Program-made: the position numbers and the translations under genes
The notes under the pieces: generated by a model
Seen by the model: the letters and a program-made list of their open reading frames with translations, nothing else
Told to the model about the DNA's origin: nothing
Databases searched by the model: none
From: Beroe ovata
Lineage: Eukaryota > Ctenophora > Nuda > Beroida > Beroidae
Reading direction: 5' to 3'
DNA: 64,000 nt
Assembly (NCBI GenBank): GCA_946803715.1
Contig: CAMPET010000031.1
Coordinates: 1 to 64,000, forward strand
In this document: positions 1 to 12,123 of the stretch, one piece after another
How positions within the stretch are numbered: position 1 is the first letter of the stretch
Layout: every line of letters begins with the position of its first letter

Positions 1-104
1 AATAGCATTGAAAACAGTGGGGAAATAAAGAGATATGAGTTGCCAGTATACCAATTATTATGCTGGCTAGGCATAATCATTGGTTTGATAGGATACCATT
101 GCAG

Positions 105-3100
105 AGCGGATAATTGTAAGAAACGTTCCAAAACCGCTGCGAAGACCTATAACCCGTACTGGAACCAACACATCGAGTTCCAGCACATCACAGCTAAAGA
201 GGTTGACATGATAATAAGAGTGGTCACTAGGTTTAAATTATTATGTGATTAGGAAAGACGATTTTCCAGATCGGCAGATCATTTCATGCCCGATATATTT
301 CAGTTAGCGGAGAAGAGACTCGAAGTAACTCTTATGATGTACCACTGGCTTCAGAAGGATCAGCCTTTAGGACAGGTGATATGTTCCCCACCCCATACAG
401 AACCACCAACGAATGGTTTAGGTTATTAACCATGGAAATTGGACGTGTCTCCAAAGTTCTATCCATGATTGCGGTAATTTATCGCTTGTTCACCAACATT
501 TCAGGTTGAGATTGATATGAGCGACCGACGCGCACTATCTGGTCAAAACACGTGGTATTACCTCAAACCCCCTCCCTCTTCCTCTCCCTCCTCAAGTCTG
601 GAGTGCCCCTCATCGCCCTATGGCGAGAGCCGGAAATCTTCTCTCGCCGGACTTGCCGATTCTCGAAAATCGTCCCAGGGTTCCGCCAGTATGAATCTCT
701 GTGACAGAAAATCGTCCCAAAACGAGGGCAAAAAGTCGTATGCCATCGAGAATAGGAAAATATCTTCGGATACGTCTGAATCAGGGTAAATTTCTCAGTT
801 TATCAATCAGTCTAAATGCTAAATCATCAACACAAATTTATAAGTTGCGTGAAACCGATAAATTCTGTTCCAGGCAAACTGTCTCAAGGTATCTATCTGA
901 TTTGATGAAAGAAAAGGTTTCTATTCAACACCGGATAACATTTAGTACATTCGACTCTAAGAAAGGTGAATATTGAAGATCGTCGCTATATATACTACCG
1001 TGTATTTCATGGCTAGATTTCGAAACATGATGACCTCAACAATATAGGTAGACGCTATATAATCGCTAAATTGAATTTGATCCAGTACCCTCCAAGTCAT
1101 CCATCCTCCCCTAGATATTGTGCCTGATATCCGACGGAGTGCTTCAGACTCAACCAAACCCCAGAAACCTCCAAAACAGAAAACACTCGCACAACAACGT
1201 AAGATTCATTTAATCAGCATGAAAGAATGTGACGAAACAATATCATACGCGAGTGTACTTTTGATCGGTATCACAGGATTGAAGATTAGCACTCCCTCAT
1301 TCTCTTACCCCACAACTTGCAGAGCCTGGGGGTGCTGGTGACGATGATAGCTCTGACAACGTGTTCTCAACTGCGGCTACCATCCAGTCTCACCTCTCAA
1401 ACATAAAAGGTTTGTCTGCCGGAGTTTAATTGCTTAAATTGGGGTTGGGAAATCGAGATTCTGCACAAAATTGTGGTGATATTCAGCCTATATAATGATG
1501 GGAATGATTCTCGCATTACTTGTTTGATTACGGCATGATTTAGCTAAGTATTTTTACTGAAATTATTATCGAACTGATTCGTGATGAAAATGATCACTGA
1601 TTATCACTTAAGATTGCACTATGTGTCATATGATCACAAATCAGCCCCAATCACCACTGTTACTTGATTGCCGGTGGCAGGTCTGGCTAAGTGCAGGAAG
1701 CGGCGTATGATTATGAAGCGGCGTGGAAGCGGCTCGTCATCTGCCGATGCAGGCGCAATTTCGGACCAGTGGCTCACTGCACCCTCCAGATTAATGTCAA
1801 ATTGCCTGAATTCGTCCGAGGAATCAGGTCTCTTCATTTGCCATCAACATGTGGAATAGCATGGAAACTGTGTGCACGTGTGCATGGCGCGCAAGCATGT
1901 TCCTTCTTTACGTCCTTGCCATGGATTGTGCTGTCTGTCTTGTATCCATGAAGCATGACATGCTGAGTGTTTGAGAAAAACGTGTTCTATGGATCCATCT
2001 CATCTTTACTGAGACCCAGAATTCTTACTGATAAATCGTGTTTTCCATTGAACTGCCTTGTATCCAGTATAACTGTTATCCTCGTCTCTTGAATCATGAA
2101 GAATCACAACACTCATGGGATAATGCACTGAAGCCGTTGCTGTACTGGACTTCGATCATCCAATTCCCTTCTCAATGATGTTTTAATTTTCCCTTGTCTT
2201 CAGAGAACGAGAGTGATGTGGAGAGAAGGCCGATTGATGTACGGGGTAGTCCGAGAAGGAAGGCCAAGGTTATCCGACATAGATCACAAACCCGTGATGA
2301 CACTGCCAGATTTTCGGGTTCGTGTTAAGATATTCAATGATGTTCCGATTGCTGGATTGAACTCGCCCATGGTGTACTTCTGTGTGCTCATTTTAACATT
2401 TGCCTTGTTTCAGACGTCGTAACCCGATCATCAGATCCGAGCGACGATCTTCTCCGATCCCTGATTGAAACCTCAACCATATCTCCTGAACCAGGTTCAT
2501 ATGAACCAGTCTTAACCTGGTACAATAGCATGATTAATGATTATTGGGTTGAAAAAATAGGCACAGTTCCTTTGGAAAGTGATTCCAAGTTGTCCCCTAT
2601 CTTCACATTCCATTTCCCCACAGTGGCTCCCAGCAAGTTGAGATCACCCCCCGTGAGGAGCAACTCAGAGGATCTCATGACAACCAAACATCGAGTCCTG
2701 CCCAAAGTCCCGCAGCCCCGCGACATCAGATACCCTGCCCGGATCAGATGTGACCCGCCCGCGGGTCTCATTTTACCGTCCAAGAAACCGACATCCCCGT
2801 CTTCGTCAGGCTCTGTTGCTATGACAACCACACGGCCCACAGCGTTCTCCGAAACCAAGGTTGGTTCTATCAGGTGTCCATGTGAAATAAGACAACCAAT
2901 TCCTCATTCTGATTCAGTGAATAAGTTCAACAATTGAGCGCCTATCTCTCAATCAAGTCATGATTGGAGCTGCTCCCCTCAACAGAATCCCTCATTCTCG
3001 ACCCAATGTACTTACAGGTAATCCTCACAGCACCGTCCTCTGAGGAATGGACAGGAAACTCATCCTCAACGGACAGTGAACTGTCCTCTCAGAAACTGAA

Positions 3101-6100
3101 CCTCCGGCGACCTTCGCCCGAGGGGAGGGTAAGTTGATCATCCGGTAACATTCACCTGAAGTTGAGCTACACAGTGCGTGTTGCGTCTCTTCAACCCAAA
3201 CAACGCGCAACCTGTCCAATATTTTCTCATTGGTATTTGACTGTCTGTCAGGTTCTCATAGGAACGGGCGACTACTCGTCTGATCTTGGACCAGGACAAG
3301 TTGCTGTCACGTCCCAAGGTGAGAATTATATTAGATCTCTTGATACCACGTCTTGTTGACACCGCTCTATTCATTTTGACCATCACTCTCTGTCAGTATA
3401 ATATGCTGAGTGCTGACACAACTATCTGTCGACACCACTTTCTGTCCGTTGACACCACTTTCTGTCTGTTGACACCAGTCAGCTTTCCCCTGCTGACACC
3501 ACTCTGCTGACACCATGACTGTCTGTCGTCAGGTGACATCCCGGGGACACTAGTGTTAACACTGGGTATCGACAAGAACATGTTGACACTGGAAGTGGTA
3601 CAAGCCAATGATCTCCCTGTCAGACTGTCTGGTATACCACCAGGTTAAGACTACTATAACTAATTGTCATTGACCCTGTCATCAAAACTTGTCATCAATA
3701 CCTGTCATCAAAATTGCACCTGAATGAGAGCTGAGAATCACCCGTGTCATCTTAATCTCATCCTCGTGTAACTGACTCATGAAAGCGGAAAGCATTGACT
3801 CTTTCAAACCGTCATTCTCATCCCATACATCTCTTCATTAACCAATATTTCTCCTCACTTTTAAGTATAAAATCGAGTTTCACAACAAGTGAAATGACTA
3901 GCTTCTCCCTCTCAGACACGTATGTGAAGACGTATGTCCTNGACACCGCTCTATTCATTTTGACCATCACTCTCAACTATCTGCACAACTATCTGTCCAC
4001 ACCACTTTAATCCGCTGACACCACTTTCTGTCTGTTGACACCACTCATGTCTGTCTGTTGACACCACTCTGCTGACACCATGACTCTCTGTTGTCAGGTG
4101 ATATCCCAGGGACACTAGTGTTAACACTGGGTATCGACAAGAACATGTTGACACTGGAAGTGGTACAAGCCAATGATCTCCCTGTCAGACTGTCTGGTAT
4201 ACCACCAGGTTGAGACTACTATAACTAACTGTCATCAGAATTTCGCCTGAATGTTGACTGAGAATCGTACTCGTGTCATCTTAATCCCACCCTCGTGTTA
4301 CTGACTCATTAAAGCGGAAAGCATTGACTCTTTCAATTTCAAACCGTCATTCTCATTTCACTCCCATATAACATCTCTTCATTCCAATGTTCCTCCTCAC
4401 TTTTTACTTTTTAGTATAAAATCGAGTTTCACAACAAGTGAAATGTCAAATGACAAGAGAAATGACTAGCTTCCCTCCCTCTCAGACACGTATGTGAAGA
4501 CGTATGTCCTGCTTGACGACCACAGGTCGCACAAGGAGAAGACGACCACAGTGCGATGTAACGCCAACCCCGTGTTCAACGAGAGAATAACGTACATCGT
4601 CAACCCCCACAACAAAATATTACAGGTAGGGACCCTACTTGCAGTAGTGAAGGTACAAACCTATAATTACCCCTAATTACCTCTAATTAGATGATTGGTC
4701 ACAGCTAGGGGCATATAATTGCCCTGTCACACATTTGAATTTTCCCCATTCCTTATCTTCCCCATTTCTTTAATTGGCAACCGTCAACCGGCTGCCGACT
4801 GTCACATCATGACATGATTGTGGGTGGTATATTCCTGAAATTGAATTTTCATTCAGAAACAAAATTTAATTACCTGTGATTTGTATTTGTTCTTACCAAA
4901 GCACCCAGTCCTTTGCATACAATATACATTCAGGGTGACGTAATCGTATACAACTGTACACTTACGTTTTCCTGCGGTTCCTTTATAGTTGCGGTTCCTT
5001 TATAGTTGTACTCTCTTACTTTGATTCGTCATCGCATGCACATTCTCACAGCGTACAGTGTACGACATAAAACGTGCTCAGATTTGAATCAACCTTAGAA
5101 ATTAGTTTTCTGAAGAATCGTATAATTTCTCGTCTGCCTGACCAATGTGCTCGTGCGTCAATATCTTCCCTTATCTCGAGATATCTCGAGATCAAATTAC
5201 CCAACATTTTCGTTTTGGTAGAATATTTCTCATGATTAAGGTAGGGTTTAGGTATTACTCTTCCAGAATCTGCAGTAGGATCTCAATTTATCGTCAATTT
5301 TACCTTTCCCTCCCTACAAGTCACGCTCACAGCCGTTGCATCTTGCCATCTTGAAGGTGATGCTTATTGTTTTGTGCTTATTGCCCTCTAGCTTTTGATG
5401 CTAAATATCTAAAAGTATGTACCTATCCTGAATCCTCTCCAAGAACCCATGTATCCCATGTATATACCCATGTATCGTATACCGTATCTCTAATCAAATA
5501 CCGTGCAGTAGCGAAACCATGCCCGAACCGCTGGTTATCAAGGAGAACCCCAATGTAGTGACGATTTCATACACTGACCTGGTATCCGGTCTGGACCTAC
5601 ACTCTGAGATAGGGGCCGCATTCGGGCCCTCAGGACTGGGCCTTATCCTCGTCAAGGACTGTCCTGATTTTGGAGCTAAGCGCAGTGCAGTTCTCCATGC
5701 GATCAGGAAGTTTGCACTCCTCCCTGAGAGCATAAAAGACAAGTACACGGTCCCGGAAGCCAGTTTCTCGATAGGATGGAGCCACGGCAAGGAGAAAATG
5801 AGGAATGGAATCCCCGACAAGGCTAAGGGATCGTACTACGCAAGACCTCTCAACTGGGAATGGGATGTTCTCACGGATGATCCCGAGTTGAAGGCTAAGT
5901 TCCCCGAGACGTATCAGGACAACGTGTGGCCGAGGGAAGAGCTCCCGGAACTGGAGCATACATTTGCAGACATGACGAAAATACAGGTGGACGTGGGGCT
6001 GGGTATGTGCCGGGCGTTCGACTCCTATCTCAACCACGTGACCGGAGGGGAGCACGTGATTGGTCGTTTCCATGACATGATATCCAACTCGGTGGCGTAT

Positions 6101-7904
6101 CTTGGGAGAATGCTGCACTACTTCCCCCGAGAACCGGAGGCGAACTCCGAGCTGGATGGGCTGTGTGGGTGGCACCTGGACCACGGCTGTGTCACGTGCA
6201 TCATGTCGCCACTCCACCTAAACCAGGATGGTGTGGCACAACCACAGCCACCAAACTCAGGGCTACATGTGAAAACACCCGTGGACGGGTCTGTGTTCAA
6301 AGTGGACATTCCAGAGGATTGCTTGGCTATTCAGCTGGGTGAGACATTCCAAGTGCTGAGTGGAGGGAGGCTGAGAGCCACGCCTCACTGCGTGAGATCG
6401 TGTACAGATCCCAACATCTCGAGGGAGCAGTTAGCCCTGTTCATGGCATGTGATCCGCTACAGAGCATGGACACTCCCTCCTATTCCCTCCCGTTCCCCA
6501 GTGTTGTGGACAATGACTTCCTGCCAGAGGGAGTACCGCTTCTCAGAGACAGACTGGAGGGAGCGTCTAACTACAGGGAGTTTTCAGCAAACACTTTCAA
6601 AGCTTATTTGAAATGAATGACAGCTTGGATGATATTATCTTGACACGTTCGCAGTTCCAGCTTATTTTAGCCAATTTGTATCACTATCAATATCAATGTA
6701 TGATCAACTCTGTTCTTAACATATACCATTGCTTGATTTTTATAAGATTGTCGAAAAAGTATTGTCGAAAAAACACTGTCATGATGATGATCGATGTAAA
6801 AAGTTGATGTTAAATAAAATACAGAAATATACAAGTCCATCATCGATCTCGACTCATGGTTCGCAACACATATCTGAAGAATATTAGGCAGAGAAGTGTC
6901 AATATCACAAAAACACTGTACAAACCCCAAATCACTCTGTCTTCCAGAGACTCGATTCCCATTCCCTCGCAAAACACTCCTACATTGTGTTGGATAATTG
7001 CCAACTTCCTGCGCCCACGTCTGAGGACCGTCCTCAACTTCTGACACGCCCCCTCTGTCATCATTTCATTGGAAATGTCCAGGTGTGAATCACCAGCGTT
7101 CCCGATTGTCTGTATAGCTGCATGAATTGTAGAGAATCTGTAGTAGGAAGCAGCTATCGATCTAAATGTCTGAATGATTTGGTCTTCGACAGGCGATGAA
7201 TAGTCAGAACCATTCGGCATAGTATAAAAGTAGAACTAGAAGCAGAAGATGCAGCAAAAGGACGATCAAAAGTAGAGTTGTGTGTACTATTGTTGCGTGT
7301 ACTCCGTGATTGCTAAACCTAATTAGCCCTAATTGGCAGCTCAATATGTTGTCCAGTCATGAGGGCTGTCGCTGTCATAGTGGCATATTATAATTATGTC
7401 ACTGTGTACTTGTAGATTGTACTTAATTAACTTCAACCCAATTAGACATCATTACATTGAAATTGACTATACATCAGTCAATGGTCAGTGTCACATCATC
7501 ATGATCAGTTTGGATCAGAAATTCATAATCATATGATGAACACTGCACTAGAAACAACTTCTTACTTCAACCTCAGCTCGAAGCATACGGCAGCTACCCC
7601 TGCCAATACAAATCCTCTCCTTGTTTTGATCCGGGTCCCCCTAAGCTACCCCAGCCCCCGCTAAACGCATGTTGTAGTAATTTATAATCCCCCATCGTCC
7701 TCCTATCCACGGATATTCTCGCAACAACTCTCCCTCCCTCTCCTGCAGGTGATGTGTTGGGATGAGGTCGGGGCATTGCGGAGGAACGTGTTCCTGGGGG
7801 AGGTGATGATCGATCTCGGCTATATTCTCAACCACGGACCCCTACAGGGACGTTACAAACTCTTCCAGTCGTGTTCAGCCGGGGTGCACTCTAAACCCCC
7901 CTGA
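105..7904 (+). CDS. RIM/piccolo-like double-C2 presynaptic scaffold, 3' half (5' end outside window)
   Basis: Exons by frame: 105-201, 304-375, 505-785, about 1115-1198, 1323-1409, 2204-2245, 2414-2494, 2624-2859, 3018-3128, 3252-3318, 3533-3643 (second copy 4098-4208), 4486-4625 and 7749-7904 with stop TGA. The first three encode a C2 domain: a KKRSKT...NPYWNQ block, then RLEVTLMMYHW, then NTWYYLKP. A Ser/Pro/Arg-rich linker follows. The last exons form a second C2: GTLVLTL, YVKTYVLLDD, NPVFNERI, KILQ joined to VMCWDEVG, VFLGEVMIDLG, GRYKLF, and a short tail. PDZ-C2A-linker-C2B is the RIM/piccolo order; any zinc finger and PDZ would lie upstream. RIM proteins organise vesicle priming at release sites; the role here is inferred. 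The junction between 785 and 1115 does not keep phase, so a small exon is probably missing from this model. Two other genes lie in the last intron (4626-7748). Confidence 0.8.
3358..4509 (+). repeat. Tandem duplication of a C2B exon and flanks, joined at an N (3941)
   Basis: The block 3358-3940 and the block 3942-4509 are near-identical. Each holds the 111-nt exon (3533-3643 and 4098-4208), the same flanking intron and the start of the next exon. Copy 1 ends at the words GTATGTCCT, immediately followed by N and by the first bases of copy 2. Only copy 2 continues into the full next exon. This is the signature of two haplotypes joined end to end, although a true exon duplication cannot be excluded. 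Each copy also contains a short minisatellite of GACACCACTTTCTGTC-like units. Confidence 0.85.
5519..6616 (+). CDS. Isopenicillin-N-synthase-like Fe(II)/2-oxoglutarate oxygenase, intronless
   Basis: A single uninterrupted 365-aa frame starts at ATG 5519 and has the layout of the DIOX_N plus 2OG-Fe(II) family. The N-terminal half carries GSYYARPLNWEWD and NVWPREELPELE. The catalytic half has WHLDHG, giving His219-x-Asp221, a GETFQVLSGGRLRATPH stretch ending at His290, and Arg302 in ISREQLALF as the likely 2-oxoglutarate carboxylate ligand. The usual R-x-S appears as R-E-Q. Length is typical of the family. Members oxidise small molecules in the cytosol; the substrate here cannot be read from sequence. 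The gene lies wholly within an intron of the RIM-like gene, on the same strand, with AATAAA at about 6813 as a candidate poly(A) signal. Its coding region looks GC-richer than the AT-rich flanks. It could be an old animal gene or an acquired one. Confidence 0.87.
   Translation: MPEPLVIKENPNVVTISYTDLVSGLDLHSEIGAAFGPSGLGLILVKDCPDFGAKRSAVLHAIRKFALLPESIKDKYTVPEASFSIGWSHGKEKMRNGIPDKAKGSYYARPLNWEWDVLTDDPELKAKFPETYQDNVWPREELPELEHTFADMTKIQVDVGLGMCRAFDSYLNHVTGGEHVIGRFHDMISNSVAYLGRMLHYFPREPEANSELDGLCGWHLDHGCVTCIMSPLHLNQDGVAQPQPPNSGLHVKTPVDGSVFKVDIPEDCLAIQLGETFQVLSGGRLRATPHCVRSCTDPNISREQLALFMACDPLQSMDTPSYSLPFPSVVDNDFLPEGVPLLRDRLEGASNYREFSANTFKAYLK
6840..7220 (-). CDS. Small tail-anchored protein with one C-terminal membrane segment, unrecognised
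   Basis: A 126-aa frame from ATG 7220. Residues 1-95 are soluble and likely helical (DQIIQTFRSIAASYYRF, EGACQKLRTVLRRGRRK). Residues about 96-119 form one hydrophobic segment (VIWGLYSVFVILTLLCLIFF), followed by a short basic tail RYVLRTMSRDR. This is the layout of a tail-anchored ER, Golgi or mitochondrial outer-membrane protein. I do not recognise the family. It is intronless, lies antisense inside the RIM-like intron, and its 3' end faces the 3' end of the oxygenase gene. A chance frame cannot be fully excluded, but the length, plausible composition and clean C-terminal anchor argue for a gene. Confidence 0.5.
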   Translation of the reverse strand: MPNGSDYSSPVEDQIIQTFRSIAASYYRFSTIHAAIQTIGNAGDSHLDISNEMMTEGACQKLRTVLRRGRRKLAIIQHNVGVFCEGMGIESLEDRVIWGLYSVFVILTLLCLIFFRYVLRTMSRDR

Positions 7905-9970
7905 CCCGCGATAGAATCGCATAGTTTAGTATTTTTAGTTTCACATTTTCATCTCATTCTAATTTCATATCGAATCCGATGTATTATGAGTCATATTAGG
8001 ACAGCAGAAACTGCGAGAAATAATTGGAATTTCGGAGTTGGAATAGTTGGAATTTCGAAGATCGCTATCAGTATCAGTATCAGGGATGGTTGACGACATG
8101 ATTTCTTTCATTTTCAATTGGTTGTTTTAGGATATAAAGTAAGAGTTATAGTTTAGACATATGAAATAGTTTTAGTTGTAACTTATTAATTTTACTTCCA
8201 GTTTTGTCCAGCAAGTGCAACATGAGATTGAGAAAGATATATGAAATTGAATGATGATGCATATAAAACTAAAAGCACGCTTGTCATGATAAAGTTAAAC
8301 TTAAAGGTATTAAGTTAATGTAATGATGATTGGTTAGCAATTATTTCGATAGTATTAATATTATTTAAATTTCTTTTAAATCATAAATTTTTCAGTGTTC
8401 TAATTGATTCAGAGTGCTGTGATACTGATACTGTGAATGTGATACCTATAATGATATGATATTGATTTTATCACGTGATTTAATTACGTAATTCAAAGTC
8501 AATTATTGACTCAAACCGTTAGCGTTTATTGCGAGTGCGACTTAAACTGCAAATGCATTATGCAATGCGAACACGAGTGCAATGCTTCAAGTTCAATTAT
8601 TGTACCTTCTTGGAGAATGATGAAACTCTCAGTCTCATCAGCTATATATAGTGCAGCTCTGGCCCTCAGCCTCGTGCGACGGAAGTTAGCTACTGAGCTG
8701 TGGCCGTGGAACTCAGGAAAATCTCACAGCTGGGCTGCGATCATAGCATCACAAATCTGCGCGCAGAATAGTCAACTGAAACTTGACTGCAGCTGCTATT
8801 ATTTTAGTGGGGCACGGGGTGCACTACTGTACTGTACTGTGAACTACTACTGTAATGTGCAATTGTAATTAGCCAGTCAACGACCAAGGTACAAAAGAAA
8901 AGGACCATATATACTTTGATTTCAAAAGATAATCTAAAACAAACACAAGATAATATATCATCATCAATCGTACAGATTTTGATATCATAACTCAGCTACC
9001 AGTATCACTTGTATCATGCATTAAGCTTGCACTACTATTTAATCCATTACACAAATCCTGTGTGCAAATTCCTCGGGATAACTGGCAGTTACAATTCATG
9101 ACACTCTACCTTGCTACTGCAAGTCAATCAACCATGACCAGTTGTGATGTACGTGATCATGCTATTTTTTACTGACTCATAATATTGACACCATACATGA
9201 TACAGATGAATGGTCCGTGAAATGGGTTCAAACTCAAGATAACGAAACAGCTTAACACGACTTTGCGAATAAGCACATCAATTGTATTTGTATATACGCT
9301 GCTCCGCTATATCCGTCAAGAAGCTAGCCTCGCAGCGCGGATACATCAATCTGACGATGATCAGCCCTAATTTTCAGATCAAAAGCACTCTTAATCTCTG
9401 TTATCTGGAAAATAATCTCATCATTCCGAGTCATGTCATGAAATTCCGCGTACACCGATCAATTCTCGAAAGTTAAAATGGTAGAAAAAGCTGTGCGATA
9501 AACAATATATAACCATCGTAATATTGGGCATATAAAACGATAACAAAATAACAAAATTTAAACAAATTCCCTCAAGCAAGAGTATACGTATTTGAGCTGT
9601 AAAAAATTAGCCGTTTCCAATGAATAATAATGTGCCATGTATGATAACCTTGATGGCTGCGTGGCTTGACTACAAGCCGACCACAGTAATAGCAAACCTA
9701 GGTTCAGAAATCCTGAGGACACAAATTCTCCAATTGTCAATAACTGTCTAAAGTCAAGCGACTTAAGCGAGGGAAAGTTCCGAATATGTTTGTTACTCCC
9801 AGTAATATAACGTTAACAAGTCTGAAGATTGAAGGAATAATCGCAGCTTTATAACACACACGAACACACACGCATACACTCGCATTGTTGAAGCATTCCC
9901 TGAATGTTTACAAGAATACAACGCATCCTCACTCACTCACTCGCACACACACACGAACGTTCTTTGCACA
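7905..9970. other. Intergenic, no gene seen
   Basis: AT-rich sequence between the RIM-like 3' end and the Ras 3' end. Frames of up to 120 aa occur (for example 8506-8868), but they have low-complexity Cys/Asn-rich composition and no supporting splice sites. CA-rich simple sequence lies at about 9855-9955. Confidence 0.6.
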
Positions 9971-12123
9971 TTAGAGAAGGACACAACGCTTTATCCAAGG
10001 TTTGTTAGGTTTCGGTTTATCTGCTCCTTTTTGATTCTCCCTCTGTTTCTGAACAAATTTGGGGGTTTAAATTGAAATATGGGAAAAATATGGGTGAAAT
10101 GACCGATTAGAGTGCAGCTCTCTTTCCTTACCTTAATTTCTCTGACCAATGTGTAAAAAGCATCGTCAACTCCCTGTCTTGTTTTAGCAGAAGTTTCGAC
10201 ATAAGGTGTGCCGAATTCTTTGGCTTTTGCATTTGCTTGGTCAGATCTGACTGTAGGGTGTGGCAAATCTATCTTGTTTCCAACCACTGAAAGAAAACCA
10301 TCTCATGAAGTGGAACATGAAAAGTATACGTTGCCATTCGTCGAAATCACTAGCTTATGGAGCCATGCGTCGCGACCAGTTGAAAATGCCGTGCGCGCGT
10401 GTGCGCGGCGCGACAAATTGCTGAAGCTAGTGCAACGCATCATAATCGAGTCCCAATTTTGCTAGTACAATTAGTGATTATTTGCTAATTATCATGATCA
10501 TTACATTTCTGAGAAATAGGTCGACGAACAGGTTTGAGAAAAACTTATGGTCTTGTTGATCCGTGATTTCCTATAATTCAAGATCAATCATTAAATTCCG
10601 TTTGCTATCAAAGTGTTACCGAATCAATTTATGATAATGATATTATAACAATCTAGTGCCTCTGCGTCTAGTGGCCAACTGTATGCGAACAAAAATTTAA
10701 GTGGAAGTATTACTTACAGACCATAGGCACCATCTCAGAGTCTTTCACTCGTTTAATCTGAAATGGAAAATGCTGCTTAACGACATATTACGTTCAACAC
10801 GTAGCACATAATATGCAGATTTTAAAGTGTAGTAGTCTTATATAACGAACATTTCGCGAATGCCGAATGTAGTTTCATGTGTATGACGGCGAATATATGA
10901 CAATGAATGTTACATTATGTATAGTGATTTAGGAGTAGGATAGAGAGAACAATCTCAAGATGTACAGACAGATGTCACTCAAAAAGAAAATTAAACAAAC
11001 AACAAACAAAATAACAAGTATGTATAGACACAGACAATCTCAAAAACCTGTTCGCGATAGAGGTTGACTTCTCGGAAGCTGTTCTCGTTATTCACAGCAA
11101 ATACACAGAGGAACCCCTCGCCAGTTCTCATGTACTGGTCACGCATAGCGCTATACTCCTCCTGACCCGCCGTATCAAGTATGTCCTGGGGGATTTGGAT
11201 GGGTAGAATCATCCGGGAAAGAAGAGCGAGGAAAGAATATAATTTCTTGTGTTTGTTTACTCACCAGTAAGCAGGTCTCGTTGTCAATCACAACTTGTTT
11301 CCGGTAGGAATCCTCTATGGTAGGATCATACTCGTCGACGAAATAGTTCTGTATCAGTTGAATTGTGAGGGCACTCTTTCCAACACCGCCAGCTGATGTG
11401 ATTTTAGGATAAAAGTAGGTTGATACTAGGTTAACATTGGCTATACTATCAGTTATCATATTCAATATTCATATTCGTCACAACCCCAGAGAATGTTTGA
11501 TATTCACAATGGATTGACGAAAGGTTGAATGCAATTTTCTCTAAAGTTTTACCGAGACTGAAGTCTGAGGAGATAACAGCACGTGTAATCTGAGCTGCGT
11601 TTAAAACACACACACAATGTGACGACATATTTTACAGATGCTATGTTGTAGTGACGTCACGAAAAACGGCGGGTCTTTCCTGATACCATACAAATTACAG
11701 ATTTACATGATATCATCTTATATAGGCACTCTGTGCGTGTACAGTACTCAGGATGCTATACGTTTTCGCGAGAGAAACCAACTTTCTCAAAGTTGGTAAA
11801 TGGTAGATTTTGGAAGGTCGATTTTCGATAATAACAAGACTAACAAGACTAACAAGACTAACAAGACTAACAAGACTAAAGACATAATGTCAGATGATTC
11901 TTAACTTTTATATTTTCTTCCCGAAAGTTCATGCAGATGAAAATTTGTAATAAGATTATTCAAGGCTTCAAACATAACTGTAATTTCTAGTAATTTCCTA
12001 TATGGTCCTATATGTATGCAATATGCATATTGCATAAGCTGGCCGGAGCTAAATAACTTGAGATAAGATTGAGAAATCCTCACAAAACTAACCTCCAACC
12101 ACAACAAGTTTGTACTCTGTCAT
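9971..12123 (-). CDS. RAS: Ras small GTPase (H/K/N-Ras type), six exons, complete
   Basis: Exons on the minus strand: 12123-12093, 11392-11265, 11185-11048, 10757-10718, 10286-10132 and 10048-9971. Phases all agree and give exactly 189 aa, the length of H-Ras. Visible motifs are [17 protein letters not shown] (P-loop with Gly12 and Gly13), the effector loop [20 protein letters not shown] (Gln61), NKID and ETSAK. The last exon encodes a basic hypervariable tail ending KRCVLL. The CAAX box is CVLL, whose final Leu predicts geranylgeranylation. No Cys upstream of the CAAX marks a palmitoylation site, so membrane targeting probably relies on the Lys/Arg-rich tail, as in K-Ras4B. Ras is a GTP/GDP switch at the plasma membrane acting upstream of Raf/MAPK. 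The core is nearly identical to vertebrate Ras; only the tail is divergent. Confidence 0.96.
11829..11880. repeat. Tandem decamer (ACAAGACTAA) about five copies
   Basis: A short array of AACAAGACT units sits inside the first intron of Ras. It is simple-sequence DNA with no sign of coding or splicing function. Confidence 0.85.

Noticed and set aside
5630-6217. 195-aa antisense frame opposite the oxygenase
   Set aside because: Shadow of the coding strand; the plus-strand protein carries the catalytic motifs.
8506-8868. 120-aa plus-strand frame
   Set aside because: No domain, odd composition, no flanking splice or poly(A) signals; likely chance.
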